From: SIG299 sp045593825
GTDB taxonomy: Bacteria > Bacillota > Clostridia > Lachnospirales > Lachnospiraceae
Direction of reading: 5' to 3'
DNA length: 64,000 nucleotides
Assembly: GCA_045593825.1 (NCBI GenBank)
Contig: JAZNXI010000046.1
Span: 1-64,000 of the forward strand
Within the stretch, counting starts at the first letter, position 1; each line of letters begins with the position of its first letter. The notes under the pieces are model-generated. The model did no database searches. It was not told the origin of the DNA and worked only from the letters and a program-made list of their open reading frames with translations. This document shows, in pieces, positions 1 through 8,810 of the stretch. A program made the position numbers and the translations under genes.

Positions 1-7
1 GGGCAAC

Positions 8-39
8 TTGTCTTCCTAAGACCGCTTGGCCTCCGACTT
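8..39. other. Sequencing-adapter sequence at the contig end
   Basis: The 32 bases match, on the reverse strand, the MGI/BGI read adapter that begins AAGTCGGAGGCCAAGCGG and ends GGAAGACAA, as I remember it. Bases 1-7 would then fall in the barcode that follows this adapter. The reading frame of the acyl-CoA ligase stops resembling its family exactly where this stretch begins, which fits untrimmed adapter at a contig end rather than genomic DNA. The match is from memory and was not searched. Confidence 0.85.
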
Positions 40-1916
40 CCCGGAGAAGATTCGGTCTGGCCGTATACGCTGACGATACCGGTCATATTCATTTCGTTCG
101 GGTCTGCCGCACGGCGCATCAGCTCCGGAGGACAGCCGGCACCGGCCATAATACCGGTACGCATATAGGAGAAATCCGTTTTTCTGTAATCCTCATGGTT
201 GAACATGGCAATAAACATGGTAGGCACACCGTTGAAGCAGGTGATGCGTTCCTGGTTAATGCAGGCCAGGGAGGACTTTGCAGAGAAGTAAGGCATCGGA
301 CAAACGGTGGCACCGTGGGTCAAGGATGCGGTCATGGAAAGTACCAAGCCGAAGCAGTGGAACATCGGTACCTGAATCATCATACGGTCTGCGGTGGAAA
401 GTCCCATGCGGTCACCGATACACTTACCGTTGTTTACTACGTTGTAATGGGTAAGCATTACGCCCTTCGGGAAACCGGTGGTTCCGGAGGTGTACTGCAT
501 GTTACAAACGTCTTCCGGCTTAACCTTGGTTGCCATGCGGTTTAATTCTGCCTGAGGAACAAGATTTCCTCTTTCCATTGCCTCGTCGAAGGTTAAACAG
601 CCCGGCTGCTTAAAACCGACGGTAATCACGTTACGAAGGAACGGAAGTCTCTTACAGTGTAACGGTTCACCCGGCTTTGTGGTTGCAATTTCCGGACAAA
701 TCTCGTTGATGATTTCGCGGTAGTTGGAGTCCAGACAGGATTCCACCATAACCAGAGTATGAGTATCGGACTGACGGAACAGGTAGTCTGCTTCGTGTCT
801 CTTATATGCGGTGTTTACGGTAACTAAAACTGCACCAATCTTGGTTGCGGCCCAGAAAGTAATGTACCATGCAGGAACGTTGGTTGCCCAGATGGAAACC
901 TTGGAGCCTGCCTTAACACCCATGGAAATGAGAGCCTTGGCGAACTGGTCTACGTCCTCACGGAACTCTTCGTAGGTGCGGACATAATCAAGGGTAGTAT
1001 ATTTAAATGCATACTGGTCAGGGAATTCCTCTACCATGCGGTCCAGTACCTGGGAGAAGGTTAAGTTGATTAACTCATCCTTTTTCCATACATACTGGCC
1101 GGTGCCGTTGTGGTTCGGATACAGTGCTTTCTTTTTGCCCCGGGTCTTTTCGAAGCGGCTCATGTAGTTTACAAAGTGTGTAAAGATTACATCGTACACC
1201 GGCAGGTCTTCCATCCATTCGGTTTTCCACTCCAAGGAAATGAAACCGTCGTAGTCGATGGAGGACAGGGCACGCATCATGTCGGCAACCGGCAGATTAC
1301 CTTCGCCGATTAAGTTGTAGGTGTCCTTATCGTCGGAGTCACGCAGGTGCACATGCTTTACATAAGCACCCAGGTTTTTGATGGTAGTATCAGCGCTTTC
1401 GTCGTAGTCACGGTACGGATGATGGATATCCCAAAGGGCTGCCAGATAGTCGCTGGCGAAATCGTCCATCATGGTGCGCAGTCTTGCGGTATCTGCAAAA
1501 ATGCCGCTGGTCTTTACAAGGATAGTTACGTTTGCTTTTTCTGCATCCTTTACAAGCTCAGCCAGACGGGTGCGGACCAGCTCTTCATTATCATGCAGGG
1601 CAACGACGGAAACGTAAGGAACCTCCATCTGCTTTGCCATCTGAATCAGTTCCCGGATGGTTGGCATAAAATCCTTTTCCTCGTCGGATAAATCGTAGGA
1701 AGTATCAAAACAAGGAATGGACAGCTTCTTTTCTTTTAACTGGCGAACGGTTGCCGCCATGGTGTATTTATGAAACGGGCCGCTCTTTTCGGTTAATTCC
1801 GGCTGGCCCGGTAAGTTGTAAACTTCAATGCCTTCAAATTTTGTGGAAATGGCTGCTTCCATCCATTCATCCCAGGACAAATGGGCCCAGCCTCTGGTGG
1901 AAAAGGAAAGTTTCAT
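40..1916 (-). CDS. Fusion: sugar phosphate isomerase-like TIM barrel + AMP-dependent acyl-CoA ligase (partial)
   Basis: The frame is open from the ATG at 1916 to the contig edge, about 625 residues. Residues 1 to about 255 form a xylose-isomerase-like (AP endonuclease 2 family) TIM barrel with the typical WDIHHPY, VHLRD, GEGNLPV and SLEWK blocks that carry metal ligands. From about residue 275 an acyl-CoA synthetase begins, with the AMP-binding loop YTSGTTGFPKG and the later motif YGQTESSP; its C-terminal lid domain is missing because the contig ends. The start overlaps the stop of the upstream LeuA-like gene (TAATG), so translation is probably coupled. Ligases of this class activate a carboxylic acid through an acyl-adenylate to a CoA thioester. 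The substrate is unknown. The barrel may act on the same molecule, which is inference. Confidence 0.88.
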
Positions 1917-3328
1917 TACGCTTCAACCTCCTCGTATGTAATCTTGTTTAATGCACTGATATAAGCTAAAATACTGGAACCAACAATATCGGTGGAGGTT
2001 CCGCGGCCGGAATATAACTTTCCGTTCGAACGGAGCTTTACAATGGTTTCACCCATGGCTTCGCGGCCTTCGGTAACGGAACGAACCTGGAAATCATCCA
2101 GCTCGTAGTGGCAGCCGATGATATTTTCCAAAGCAAGGATGGCTGCATCCACCGGACCGTCGCCAAGAGCAATGCCCTCTAAGGTCTGACCGTTCTTTTC
2201 TAACTTCATGTGAGCCATGGAAGAAGCGGTGTTGCTGGCGGTAATGCTGTAGTTTGTTAAAACGTAGGTAGCCGGAACCTGCATGGCTGCGGAAGCAACG
2301 ATGGTATCCAGTTCCTTGGAGGAGATAACGTCCTTTCTTGCTGCAATCTGCTGGAAGGCTTCCCAAACCTGGGCGCTGTCTTCTTCGCTTAAATCGTAGC
2401 CTAAGGATTCTACTGCCTTTAATACGGTTTCCATGTTGTCGTTTGCGGTAAGAGCCACGTCTTCGGTAACTTCCTGAACACCGTTGTCAAACGGAGAGTT
2501 TTTGCTGCGGGTAGTTTCGCACATCCAGGCAATCTGCTTGATGATGCGGTTCATTTCTACGGTACGTACCTTGCATGCCACACCGAAGGTTTCGCCCTTG
2601 GCTGCCAGTAATCTGGATACATGCGGTAAGGAAATACTGTTCATCTGGTATGCGGCTGCCTTGATTTCCCTTGCACCGTGCTTGATAGCTGCAATGGCGC
2701 AGGCATCTGCCATGGCTAAGTCGTTCTGGCAGGCAACGCCCAGGGTTACATTCTTTAATTCTTCTACGTTGGCGTATAAGTCATCGATGAAAGCACCGAA
2801 CTCATCCGGCAGGATAGCACCGGTGGCATCGCATACGGTAACGGTTGCGGCACCGGCTGCGATGGCGGTCTTTACTGCTTTATAAAGGAAAGCAGCGTCG
2901 CTTCTTGTGGCGTCATCTGCAATAAATTCCACGTCTGCACATTTTTCACGGCAGGCGGAAACGATTTCTTCGATGGTTTTGAGCATGGCATCCGGCTTCT
3001 TGTGGAATAAGTATTCCATCTGTACCGGACTTACGGAAGCGAATACCTGAAGTCTTGGGTTCTTTGCTTCTTTTAAAGCATTCCAGGTGGCATCCACGCT
3101 TTCTTTATTTAAAGCAACCGGCACAGCCACGATGCTGTTCTTTACGGTGGAAGCTACGGATTTGATGCGCAGGGCATCAATCTTTGGCTGGGTAATGCCT
3201 TCTAATTCGATTACGGTTACATCTAATTTATCTAATAGCTTTGGAATCTCAATTTTTTCTCTAAAGGATAGGGAAAAATCTTTTCCTGTCTGTTTTAATG
3301 TGATGTCGCTGATTTTGATCTGGTCCAT
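1916..3328 (-). CDS. LeuA-like (isopropylmalate/homocitrate synthase family) protein with altered active site
   Basis: 470 residues with the HMGL-type TIM barrel first and a LeuA-type regulatory/dimer domain at about residues 335-470. In true synthases the N-terminal motif is DTTLRDGEQ; here it reads SDITLKQTG, so the metal-binding Asp is Gln and the catalytic Arg is Lys. The metal-binding HxH before NDL is here VACQNDL, so both His are lost, and the GxGERxGN motif is absent. The fold seems intact, so the protein may have a different chemistry or be regulatory. ATG at 3328 follows AGGAGG. A T-box leader lies upstream and the TIM-ligase fusion overlaps downstream. Calling it leucine biosynthesis by similarity alone would be risky. 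Confidence 0.8.
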   Translation of the reverse strand: MDQIKISDITLKQTGKDFSLSFREKIEIPKLLDKLDVTVIELEGITQPKIDALRIKSVASTVKNSIVAVPVALNKESVDATWNALKEAKNPRLQVFASVSPVQMEYLFHKKPDAMLKTIEEIVSACREKCADVEFIADDATRSDAAFLYKAVKTAIAAGAATVTVCDATGAILPDEFGAFIDDLYANVEELKNVTLGVACQNDLAMADACAIAAIKHGAREIKAAAYQMNSISLPHVSRLLAAKGETFGVACKVRTVEMNRIIKQIAWMCETTRSKNSPFDNGVQEVTEDVALTANDNMETVLKAVESLGYDLSEEDSAQVWEAFQQIAARKDVISSKELDTIVASAAMQVPATYVLTNYSITASNTASSMAHMKLEKNGQTLEGIALGDGPVDAAILALENIIGCHYELDDFQVRSVTEGREAMGETIVKLRSNGKLYSGRGTSTDIVGSSILAYISALNKITYEEVEA

Positions 3329-3355
3329 AATAATCCTCCTTATGTTTTTGGAAAA

Positions 3356-3646
3356 ATAAAAAGTCCTTGAAGCTTTAAAAGCCTCAAGGACGAATAATCG
3401 ATTCGCGGTACCACCTTGTTTACAGACGCCTCACGACGTGCTGTCTCTCTCGGACTCGTATTCAAGTCCAAAGCCGGTAACGGGGCAACCGTACTCCACT
3501 ACACAAATGAAAATTCTTCGCAGAGTCAACTCGGGAATGAGACTGCTTTCTTTCTTCTGTACCGGTTCGCACCAACCACCGGCTCTCTGAAACCCTCCGA
3601 AAAGAAGCATAATTCCGTCACAGTCAATTTGTATCAACTAAAAATT
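3356..3646 (-). promoter_or_regulatory. T-box leader with antiterminator and terminator
   Basis: Reading the minus strand, the leader has a GAGAGCCGGTGGTTGG block typical of the distal part of T-box stem I. The antiterminator T-box AAGGTGGTACCGCG follows at 3417-3404. A terminator comes next: a stem of TCCTTGAGGC against its complement at 3391-3363, then a T run. Uncharged tRNA should stabilise the antiterminator and turn on the LeuA-like gene. A CTC triplet at 3541-3539 could be a leucine specifier, but I could not fold stem I well enough to prove its position. Confidence 0.9.
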
Positions 3647-3652
3647 GAAATT

Positions 3653-3681
3653 ATTGTAGCACGTTAGTGTAGCAAAGTCAA
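3653..3681 (-). promoter_or_regulatory. Sigma-A promoter of the T-box leader
   Basis: TTGACT and TACAAT are separated by exactly 17 bases on the minus strand, and transcription would begin just upstream of the T-box stem I. Confidence 0.8.
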
Positions 3682-3724
3682 GCGGATTTTATAAAAATTT
3701 TTAATTAATTTTCTGCCGGTTCCT

Positions 3725-4858
3725 TTACTCGCGGTTCTTGATAAAATGCTTGTTCTCGTACATTTTTTCATCCGCCTCTTTTATAACCTCCAGAATGTCG
3801 GAACCCTTTCCGTAGGCAAAGCCTGCAGCGGTGGAAATGGCTACCGGGCCGGTTTCATTATGGAGGGCCAGTGCTTCCTTTACTGCCGCGATAATCAGTT
3901 CGGCTTCTCCGGCGGACGGACTTTCCAGAACCATGACAAATTCGTCGCCGCCGATGCGGTATACACGGCGGAAATCGCCGGATTGTTCGTTAATCACAGC
4001 TGCCAGCTTTTGAATAATGTAGTCGCCCATGGCGTGGCCGATTTCGTCGTTGATTTTCTTCAAGTTATTTAAGTCGAAGAAGATAACCGCCAGACGGTCC
4101 ACACCGGGATAATATTTGGTAATCATTTCTTCGTATTTATTTTTGTTATATACCTTTGTATTGGTATCGGTATCCTTATAATAAGTAAGCTGTGCGATAC
4201 GCAGGGAGTCACGGGTATTACTGATAACCGTATACTGCAATATAAAGGCCAGAAGCAGCAGGATGACTGCCTGTGGAAGCAGCATGTGCAGCAGAATGGA
4301 AAGAACCGGATTTTCATTGAGAGGAATCAGCAGAAGGCCTTCCGTAACGGAGCTTAAATGAACGCCGTGGTTGTAATGCCCTTCCAGAAAAATATTCAGG
4401 TCGCAAATTCCGAAATAATATCCGATGAATGCGGAAGCTGCGATAACAAGCAGGCTGACGGAGAAGGTAAACCAGATGATTTTCTTTTCCCGGTACTGGA
4501 TGGCATAGAGCAGCGGGAAAATGCCCAGCAGCACTGTATGATAGGAAAGAATGGACATAATGATGCCGCATATGATGCAAAGCTGTGCCAACAGATAGTA
4601 TTTCATCCAGCCTTGTGCCAATTTCCCTGTGTTCATCAGAAAGAAGGTTGGGATATAAAGAACAAAGGCCAGCAGGAAAGCAGCGGTAACCATGTGCTTA
4701 TCCACCGTGAGAACTCCTACCAGGGAGAGAACCCACAAAAGGCCGATAACAGCCAGACCCCAGACAAAGCCATTGATAATACGTTTGTTGGCGTTAAGCT
4801 CCTGGGAACGGGTTTCCTGTTCGTATTGTGCAATGAAATTTTCTATCTGACCGGTCAT
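3725..4858 (-). CDS. Membrane diguanylate cyclase (GGDEF)
   Basis: 377 residues from the ATG at 4858, chosen because AAGGATGG precedes it; the frame stays open further upstream but across its own promoter. The N-terminal half has about five or six hydrophobic segments and no recognised sensor fold. The C-terminal GGDEF domain has RIGGDEF and the DLNNLKKIND helix, both needed to make cyclic di-GMP from two GTP. The RxxD inhibitory site that often lies before GGDEF is not evident (QSGD at that place), so product inhibition may be weak. It is divergent from pgi. Confidence 0.9.
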   Translation of the reverse strand: MTGQIENFIAQYEQETRSQELNANKRIINGFVWGLAVIGLLWVLSLVGVLTVDKHMVTAAFLLAFVLYIPTFFLMNTGKLAQGWMKYYLLAQLCIICGIIMSILSYHTVLLGIFPLLYAIQYREKKIIWFTFSVSLLVIAASAFIGYYFGICDLNIFLEGHYNHGVHLSSVTEGLLLIPLNENPVLSILLHMLLPQAVILLLLAFILQYTVISNTRDSLRIAQLTYYKDTDTNTKVYNKNKYEEMITKYYPGVDRLAVIFFDLNNLKKINDEIGHAMGDYIIQKLAAVINEQSGDFRRVYRIGGDEFVMVLESPSAGEAELIIAAVKEALALHNETGPVAISTAAGFAYGKGSDILEVIKEADEKMYENKHFIKNRE

Positions 4859-4894
4859 AATACACCATCCTTTTCCTGTTTTTTGTCTGTTTAT

Positions 4895-4924
4895 ATTATA
4901 ATGTATATATCGGTAGTTTTGCAA
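4895..4924 (-). promoter_or_regulatory. Promoter of the GGDEF gene
   Basis: TTGCAA and TATAAT on the minus strand, 18 bases apart, about 40 bases before the start codon. Confidence 0.6.
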
Positions 4925-4937
4925 TGTTTTAAAACCC

Positions 4938-4966
4938 TTGAATTTCCTGAAATTACATAGTATAAT
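4938..4966 (+). promoter_or_regulatory. Promoter of pgi
   Basis: TTGAAT and TATAAT are 17 bases apart. The site is back to back with the GGDEF promoter, so the two genes are divergently transcribed from a short region. Confidence 0.75.
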
Positions 4967-5020
4967 CTATGAGAATGAAAACTATCGGAAGAAGTTTACA
5001 ATATGAGGAGGAAAATCAAT

Positions 5021-6601
5021 ATGATTACCTGGAATAATTTAGACACAGTAAAAGCTTATGAAGCATTAAAGGGCGTAGCAAAAGTAAATTTGGCAGAAGT
5101 AATGTCCGGAGAATCCGGCGCTGCCCGTGTAAAGAAGTACAGCGTTCCTATGGCAGAAGGTATGGCATATAACTATGCAGCAAAGCAGGTAGATGACAAT
5201 GTGCTTGCAGCGCTTGCAGCTTTAGCAGAAGAAATGCAGTTAACCGAAAAGTTTGAAGCTCTTTACAACGGTGAAGTTATTAATACCGGTGAAAAGCGTA
5301 TGGTGCTTCATCACATGACCCGTGGCCAGCTTGGCAACGCAGTAGTAGCAGACGGTGGCGATAAGCGTGCGTTCTACTTAAATGAGCAGAAGAAGATTGC
5401 AGACTTTGCAAACAAGGTACACAACGGTGAAATCACCAACGCAGCAGGCGAAAAGTTCACAACCGTAGTTCAGATTGGTATCGGCGGCAGCGACTTAGGT
5501 CCTCGTGCCATGTATCTTGCTTTAGAGAACTGGGCAAAGGTTAACAACACCTTCAAGATGGAAGCAAAGTTCATCAGCAACGTAGACCCTGACGACGCAG
5601 CAGGCGTACTGGCAGGTGTTGACGTAGCACACGCTATCTTCGTTCTTGTTTCCAAGTCCGGTACAACACTTGAAACATTAACCAACGAATCTTTCGTTAA
5701 GGATGCATTAAAGAACGCAGGTTTAGATGCTTCCAAGCATATGATTGCAGTAACCAGCGAAACTTCCCCTCTTGCTAAGAGTGAGGACTATCTGGCAGCG
5801 TTCTTCATGGATGACTTTATCGGCGGACGTTTCTCCTCCACCAGCGGTGTTGGCGGTGCCGTATTATCCTTAGCGTTCGGTCCTGAAGTATTTGCACAGT
5901 TCTTAGATGGTGCAGCTGCAGCAGACAAGACAGCAACCAACAAGAATATTTTAGAAAATCCGGCATTACTGGATGCTTTAATCGGCGTATATGAGCGTAA
6001 CGTGCTTGGTTATCCAAACACAGCAGTTCTTCCGTACTCCCAGGCGCTTTCCCGTTTCCCTGCTCATTTACAGCAGTTAGACATGGAATCCAACGGTAAG
6101 AGTGTAAACCGTTTCGGCGAGCCTGTAAATTATGTGACAGGTCCGGTTATCTTTGGTGAGCCTGGTACTAACGGACAGCATTCCTTCTATCAGCTCCTTC
6201 ATCAGGGAACCGATATTTGTCCGCTCCAGTTCCTTGGCTTCAAGAACAGCCAGATGGGTACAGACGTTGTAATCCAGGGCAGCACCAGCCAGCAGAAGCT
6301 TTGCGCTAATGTTGCAGCTCAGATTGTAGCATTTGCCTGCGGTAAGGCAGACGATAACCGTAACAAGAATTTTGAAGGCGGCCGTCCATCCAGTATTATT
6401 ATCGGTGAGCAGTTAACACCTGCATCCCTCGGTGCTTTACTTTCCCATTTCGAGAACAAGGTAATGTATCAGGGCTTTGTATGGAACATCAACAGCTTTG
6501 ACCAGGAAGGCGTTCAGCTTGGTAAGGTTCTGGCACAGAAGGTGCTTGCACACAATACTGAGGGCGCACTCAGCGTATACAGCGATTTATTAAACATCTA
6601 A
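5021..6601 (+). CDS. pgi: Glucose-6-phosphate isomerase
   Basis: 526 residues from the ATG at 5021; an upstream in-frame ATG at 5003 is rejected because the AGGAGG ribosome binding site lies between the two. It interconverts glucose 6-phosphate and fructose 6-phosphate in the cytosol. IGIGGSDLG near residue 152 and SKSGTTLET near residue 211 are the sugar-phosphate-binding loops; GEPGTNGQHSFYQLLHQGT and the C-terminal block QGFVWNINSFDQ are PGI signatures. The length is that of the long (E. coli-like) PGI form rather than the roughly 450-residue form common in Firmicutes. Codon use is strongly biased, as in highly expressed genes. It has its own promoter and terminator. Confidence 0.97.
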   Translation: MITWNNLDTVKAYEALKGVAKVNLAEVMSGESGAARVKKYSVPMAEGMAYNYAAKQVDDNVLAALAALAEEMQLTEKFEALYNGEVINTGEKRMVLHHMTRGQLGNAVVADGGDKRAFYLNEQKKIADFANKVHNGEITNAAGEKFTTVVQIGIGGSDLGPRAMYLALENWAKVNNTFKMEAKFISNVDPDDAAGVLAGVDVAHAIFVLVSKSGTTLETLTNESFVKDALKNAGLDASKHMIAVTSETSPLAKSEDYLAAFFMDDFIGGRFSSTSGVGGAVLSLAFGPEVFAQFLDGAAAADKTATNKNILENPALLDALIGVYERNVLGYPNTAVLPYSQALSRFPAHLQQLDMESNGKSVNRFGEPVNYVTGPVIFGEPGTNGQHSFYQLLHQGTDICPLQFLGFKNSQMGTDVVIQGSTSQQKLCANVAAQIVAFACGKADDNRNKNFEGGRPSSIIIGEQLTPASLGALLSHFENKVMYQGFVWNINSFDQEGVQLGKVLAQKVLAHNTEGALSVYSDLLNI

Positions 6602-6629
6602 ATAAAAGAAATCGAAGATAAAGAAAAAA

Positions 6630-6657
6630 GAGATGCTTATTGGGAGCATCTCTTTTT
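6630..6657 (+). terminator. Terminator of pgi
   Basis: The 8-bp stem GAGATGCT / AGCATCTC has a 7-base loop and a T run. An A run on the other side means it may also serve the convergent GGDEF gene. Confidence 0.85.
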
Positions 6658-6699
6658 CCGCTTTATAAAGGAGCAAATGAAAAATAATTGGATAATTTC

Positions 6700-8580
6700 T
6701 TAATCTTCGGCATGGGCCTTCTGCTTCATGACATACATGGCCTCGTCTGCCTTTCGCAGGTATTCTTCCAGACTGTAATCCTCTTCCGGATTCATAACTA
6801 CGGCGCCAAAGCTGGCGGTTAATGGGAAACATAAATCCCGTTCTTTCTTTATAAGATTCAGATTAACTGATAAAGTATCTTTTAACTGTTCTGCTTCCTC
6901 TTTGGAAGCGCATTCACCCACCATAATAAATTCATCGCCGCCAAAACGGACAGCAATCCAGTCGGATGGCATGGTGCGCTTGATGGCTTCTGCCACAGTG
7001 CAAAGAGCGTAATCGCCCTGAAGGTGTCCGTATTTGTCATTAATAAGCTTCATACGGTTAATATCTGCAAAAATCATAGTGCCCAGTTTGCCTTCACGCT
7101 GGCATCTCTGAAGAGTAGGAACAGCAAGGGAATCGTAACCGGCACGGTTTTTTAAACCGGTTAATGCGTCGGTCATGGAAACCTCGGTTAACATTTTGTT
7201 GAGTTCCTTCATGCGGACATTTTGGCGTACACGTTCCAGATTGTGGCTGATATGGCGGGTCCACATGTACATGGCGTCGGTGCGGTATATAACATCCGGA
7301 TGATTGATAAAGACAACATATCCGATAAGGTCATTTTGCACATGAAGCGGAAGGAAAAGATAAAAATTGGATTCTTCCGGGTTTACGTCCAAAGCCGGCA
7401 GCAGCTCCTTTGTTGGGAACTTGCCGCAAGGGCGTGCCTGTTCATGTTCAAAATGGAGATATACATCCATTTCCGGAGTGAATTCGTTATGGATGTCATT
7501 TTCTATAAAGGTGTCTACCACACAGAGAAGAAAGTTGTTACCTTCATAAGAATGACTATAGCCAAAATTCCAACCAAGATGGTCTTTTAAATCCCGGATG
7601 CTGGTGGTTTTTGTCATGAAGTCATCTAACTGGCGCAGATGCCATTCGTAAATGGTGTTATCCTTTTGCTGCCGGTGCTGACCGATGATGGAACGGCGTC
7701 TGTTTTGTGCCCGTTCATCGCTTACTTTGCAGCCGCAGCTTTCTCCGTAGACCGGAGTGGAGTTATATATGGTAGTGCCGGATATCTGTTCACCGTTAAT
7801 TTGGCGGAGAACCCAATCCAGGGCATCATAACCTAATTTATCCCAGTCTCGTGCAACGGTGGATAATATCGGATAGATATTTTGGCTTAATGCGATACAA
7901 TCGCAACCGGTAACAATAACCTGTTCCGGAATCTTGATGTTGAGAAAATCAAGCGCAGTGCAGGTGCCCAAAGCCATTTCGTCATTGGCACAGACAAAGG
8001 CATCCGGCAATTCGTTGGTTTTCAGCCATTCTTCAACAACATTCAGAGCGTCATAATAAGACCAGTTGCCGTAGATAATATCTTCCGGCGCCAGTGCTTT
8101 ACCGATGGAAGCAAGTGCATCATTTACCGCCTGCATACGGGACCGGCTCTCTAAGTTGTCAGCAGGACCGCTGATATAAACTATTTTTTTGACATTATGT
8201 TCTTTTATAATATGAGAAGTTAATTCAAATACACCGGAGTAGGTGTCTGTGCCGAGGCAAGGAATGCCATCCAACGCATATTCCAGACAGACAGCCGGCA
8301 TATGATGTTCTAAAACTTTGCGGGTGAAGTATTCGCGCTCGGAAGCAAGGTTCATGGTGTTTGCAAGCAAAATAACACCATCAAACATGCTAAGCTCCGG
8401 AAGGGTATAAATACTTTTTTCCCCGTAATTGTCAGGGTTTTCTTCTGCACCGGAGGAGTAGTTTATGAAAGAGTATATATCAACATTGCCTGCGGCAGCC
8501 CGGTTCTGGATTCCCTGAAGAACCATTTTAAGATATTCATCACTCCAACCGTTACCGAATACAGCAATCTTCTTTTTCAT
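6700..8580 (-). CDS. Soluble sugar-sensor diguanylate cyclase (LacI-type ligand domain + GGDEF)
   Basis: 626 residues with no signal peptide or membrane segment. Residues 1 to about 290 form a periplasmic-binding-protein-like ligand domain of the kind found in LacI regulators, including SGPADNLESRSR and CANDEMALGTC, but there is no DNA-binding helix-turn-helix before it. A middle part (about 300-450) resembles a GAF-like sensor region. The C-terminal GGDEF domain has ADINRMKLIND and RFGGDEFIMVGE and should make cyclic di-GMP. It probably senses a cytosolic sugar; the xylanase region is divergent next to it. ATG at 8580 follows AAAGGAGG. The ligand is unknown. Confidence 0.9.
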   Translation of the reverse strand: MKKKIAVFGNGWSDEYLKMVLQGIQNRAAAGNVDIYSFINYSSGAEENPDNYGEKSIYTLPELSMFDGVILLANTMNLASEREYFTRKVLEHHMPAVCLEYALDGIPCLGTDTYSGVFELTSHIIKEHNVKKIVYISGPADNLESRSRMQAVNDALASIGKALAPEDIIYGNWSYYDALNVVEEWLKTNELPDAFVCANDEMALGTCTALDFLNIKIPEQVIVTGCDCIALSQNIYPILSTVARDWDKLGYDALDWVLRQINGEQISGTTIYNSTPVYGESCGCKVSDERAQNRRRSIIGQHRQQKDNTIYEWHLRQLDDFMTKTTSIRDLKDHLGWNFGYSHSYEGNNFLLCVVDTFIENDIHNEFTPEMDVYLHFEHEQARPCGKFPTKELLPALDVNPEESNFYLFLPLHVQNDLIGYVVFINHPDVIYRTDAMYMWTRHISHNLERVRQNVRMKELNKMLTEVSMTDALTGLKNRAGYDSLAVPTLQRCQREGKLGTMIFADINRMKLINDKYGHLQGDYALCTVAEAIKRTMPSDWIAVRFGGDEFIMVGECASKEEAEQLKDTLSVNLNLIKKERDLCFPLTASFGAVVMNPEEDYSLEEYLRKADEAMYVMKQKAHAED

Positions 8581-8616
8581 GATATAATCCTCCTTTCGAC
8601 TAAGCCTTCTACGTTC

Positions 8617-8646
8617 ATATTACTGCAAGTTTTTTTATTTCACCAA
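8617..8646 (-). promoter_or_regulatory. Possible promoter of the sensor GGDEF gene
   Basis: TTGGTG and TAATAT on the minus strand, 18 bases apart and about 35 bases before the start. The match is moderate. Confidence 0.45.
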
Positions 8647-8761
8647 CGAAATATTGCTCAACATTCTTTATTTTTTGCCAAATTACAACGTTTCAGTGCA
8701 AAGCGCAAAAGGTGCACAAAGATTCACAAAAAATGAAATGCGAAGTCAGACAGTTTGTGTT

Positions 8762-8792
8762 TATAATGCAAACAGAACCGAATTTTCGAAAA
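8762..8792 (+). promoter_or_regulatory. Xylanase -10 box and TTTTCGAAAA palindrome
   Basis: A TATAAT lies at 8762-8767 with no convincing -35 box, as expected for an activated promoter. The perfect palindrome TTTTCGAAAA is at 8783-8792, just after it and 18 bases before the xylanase ATG. The same palindrome occurs at 15531 and 20353. Confidence 0.5.
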
Positions 8793-8810
8793 CGAAAGGA
8801 GAATATATTA

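Noticed and set aside
3416..3667. Open frames on both strands inside the T-box leader
   Set aside because: They overlap the conserved T-box and terminator and have no ribosome binding site or family resemblance.
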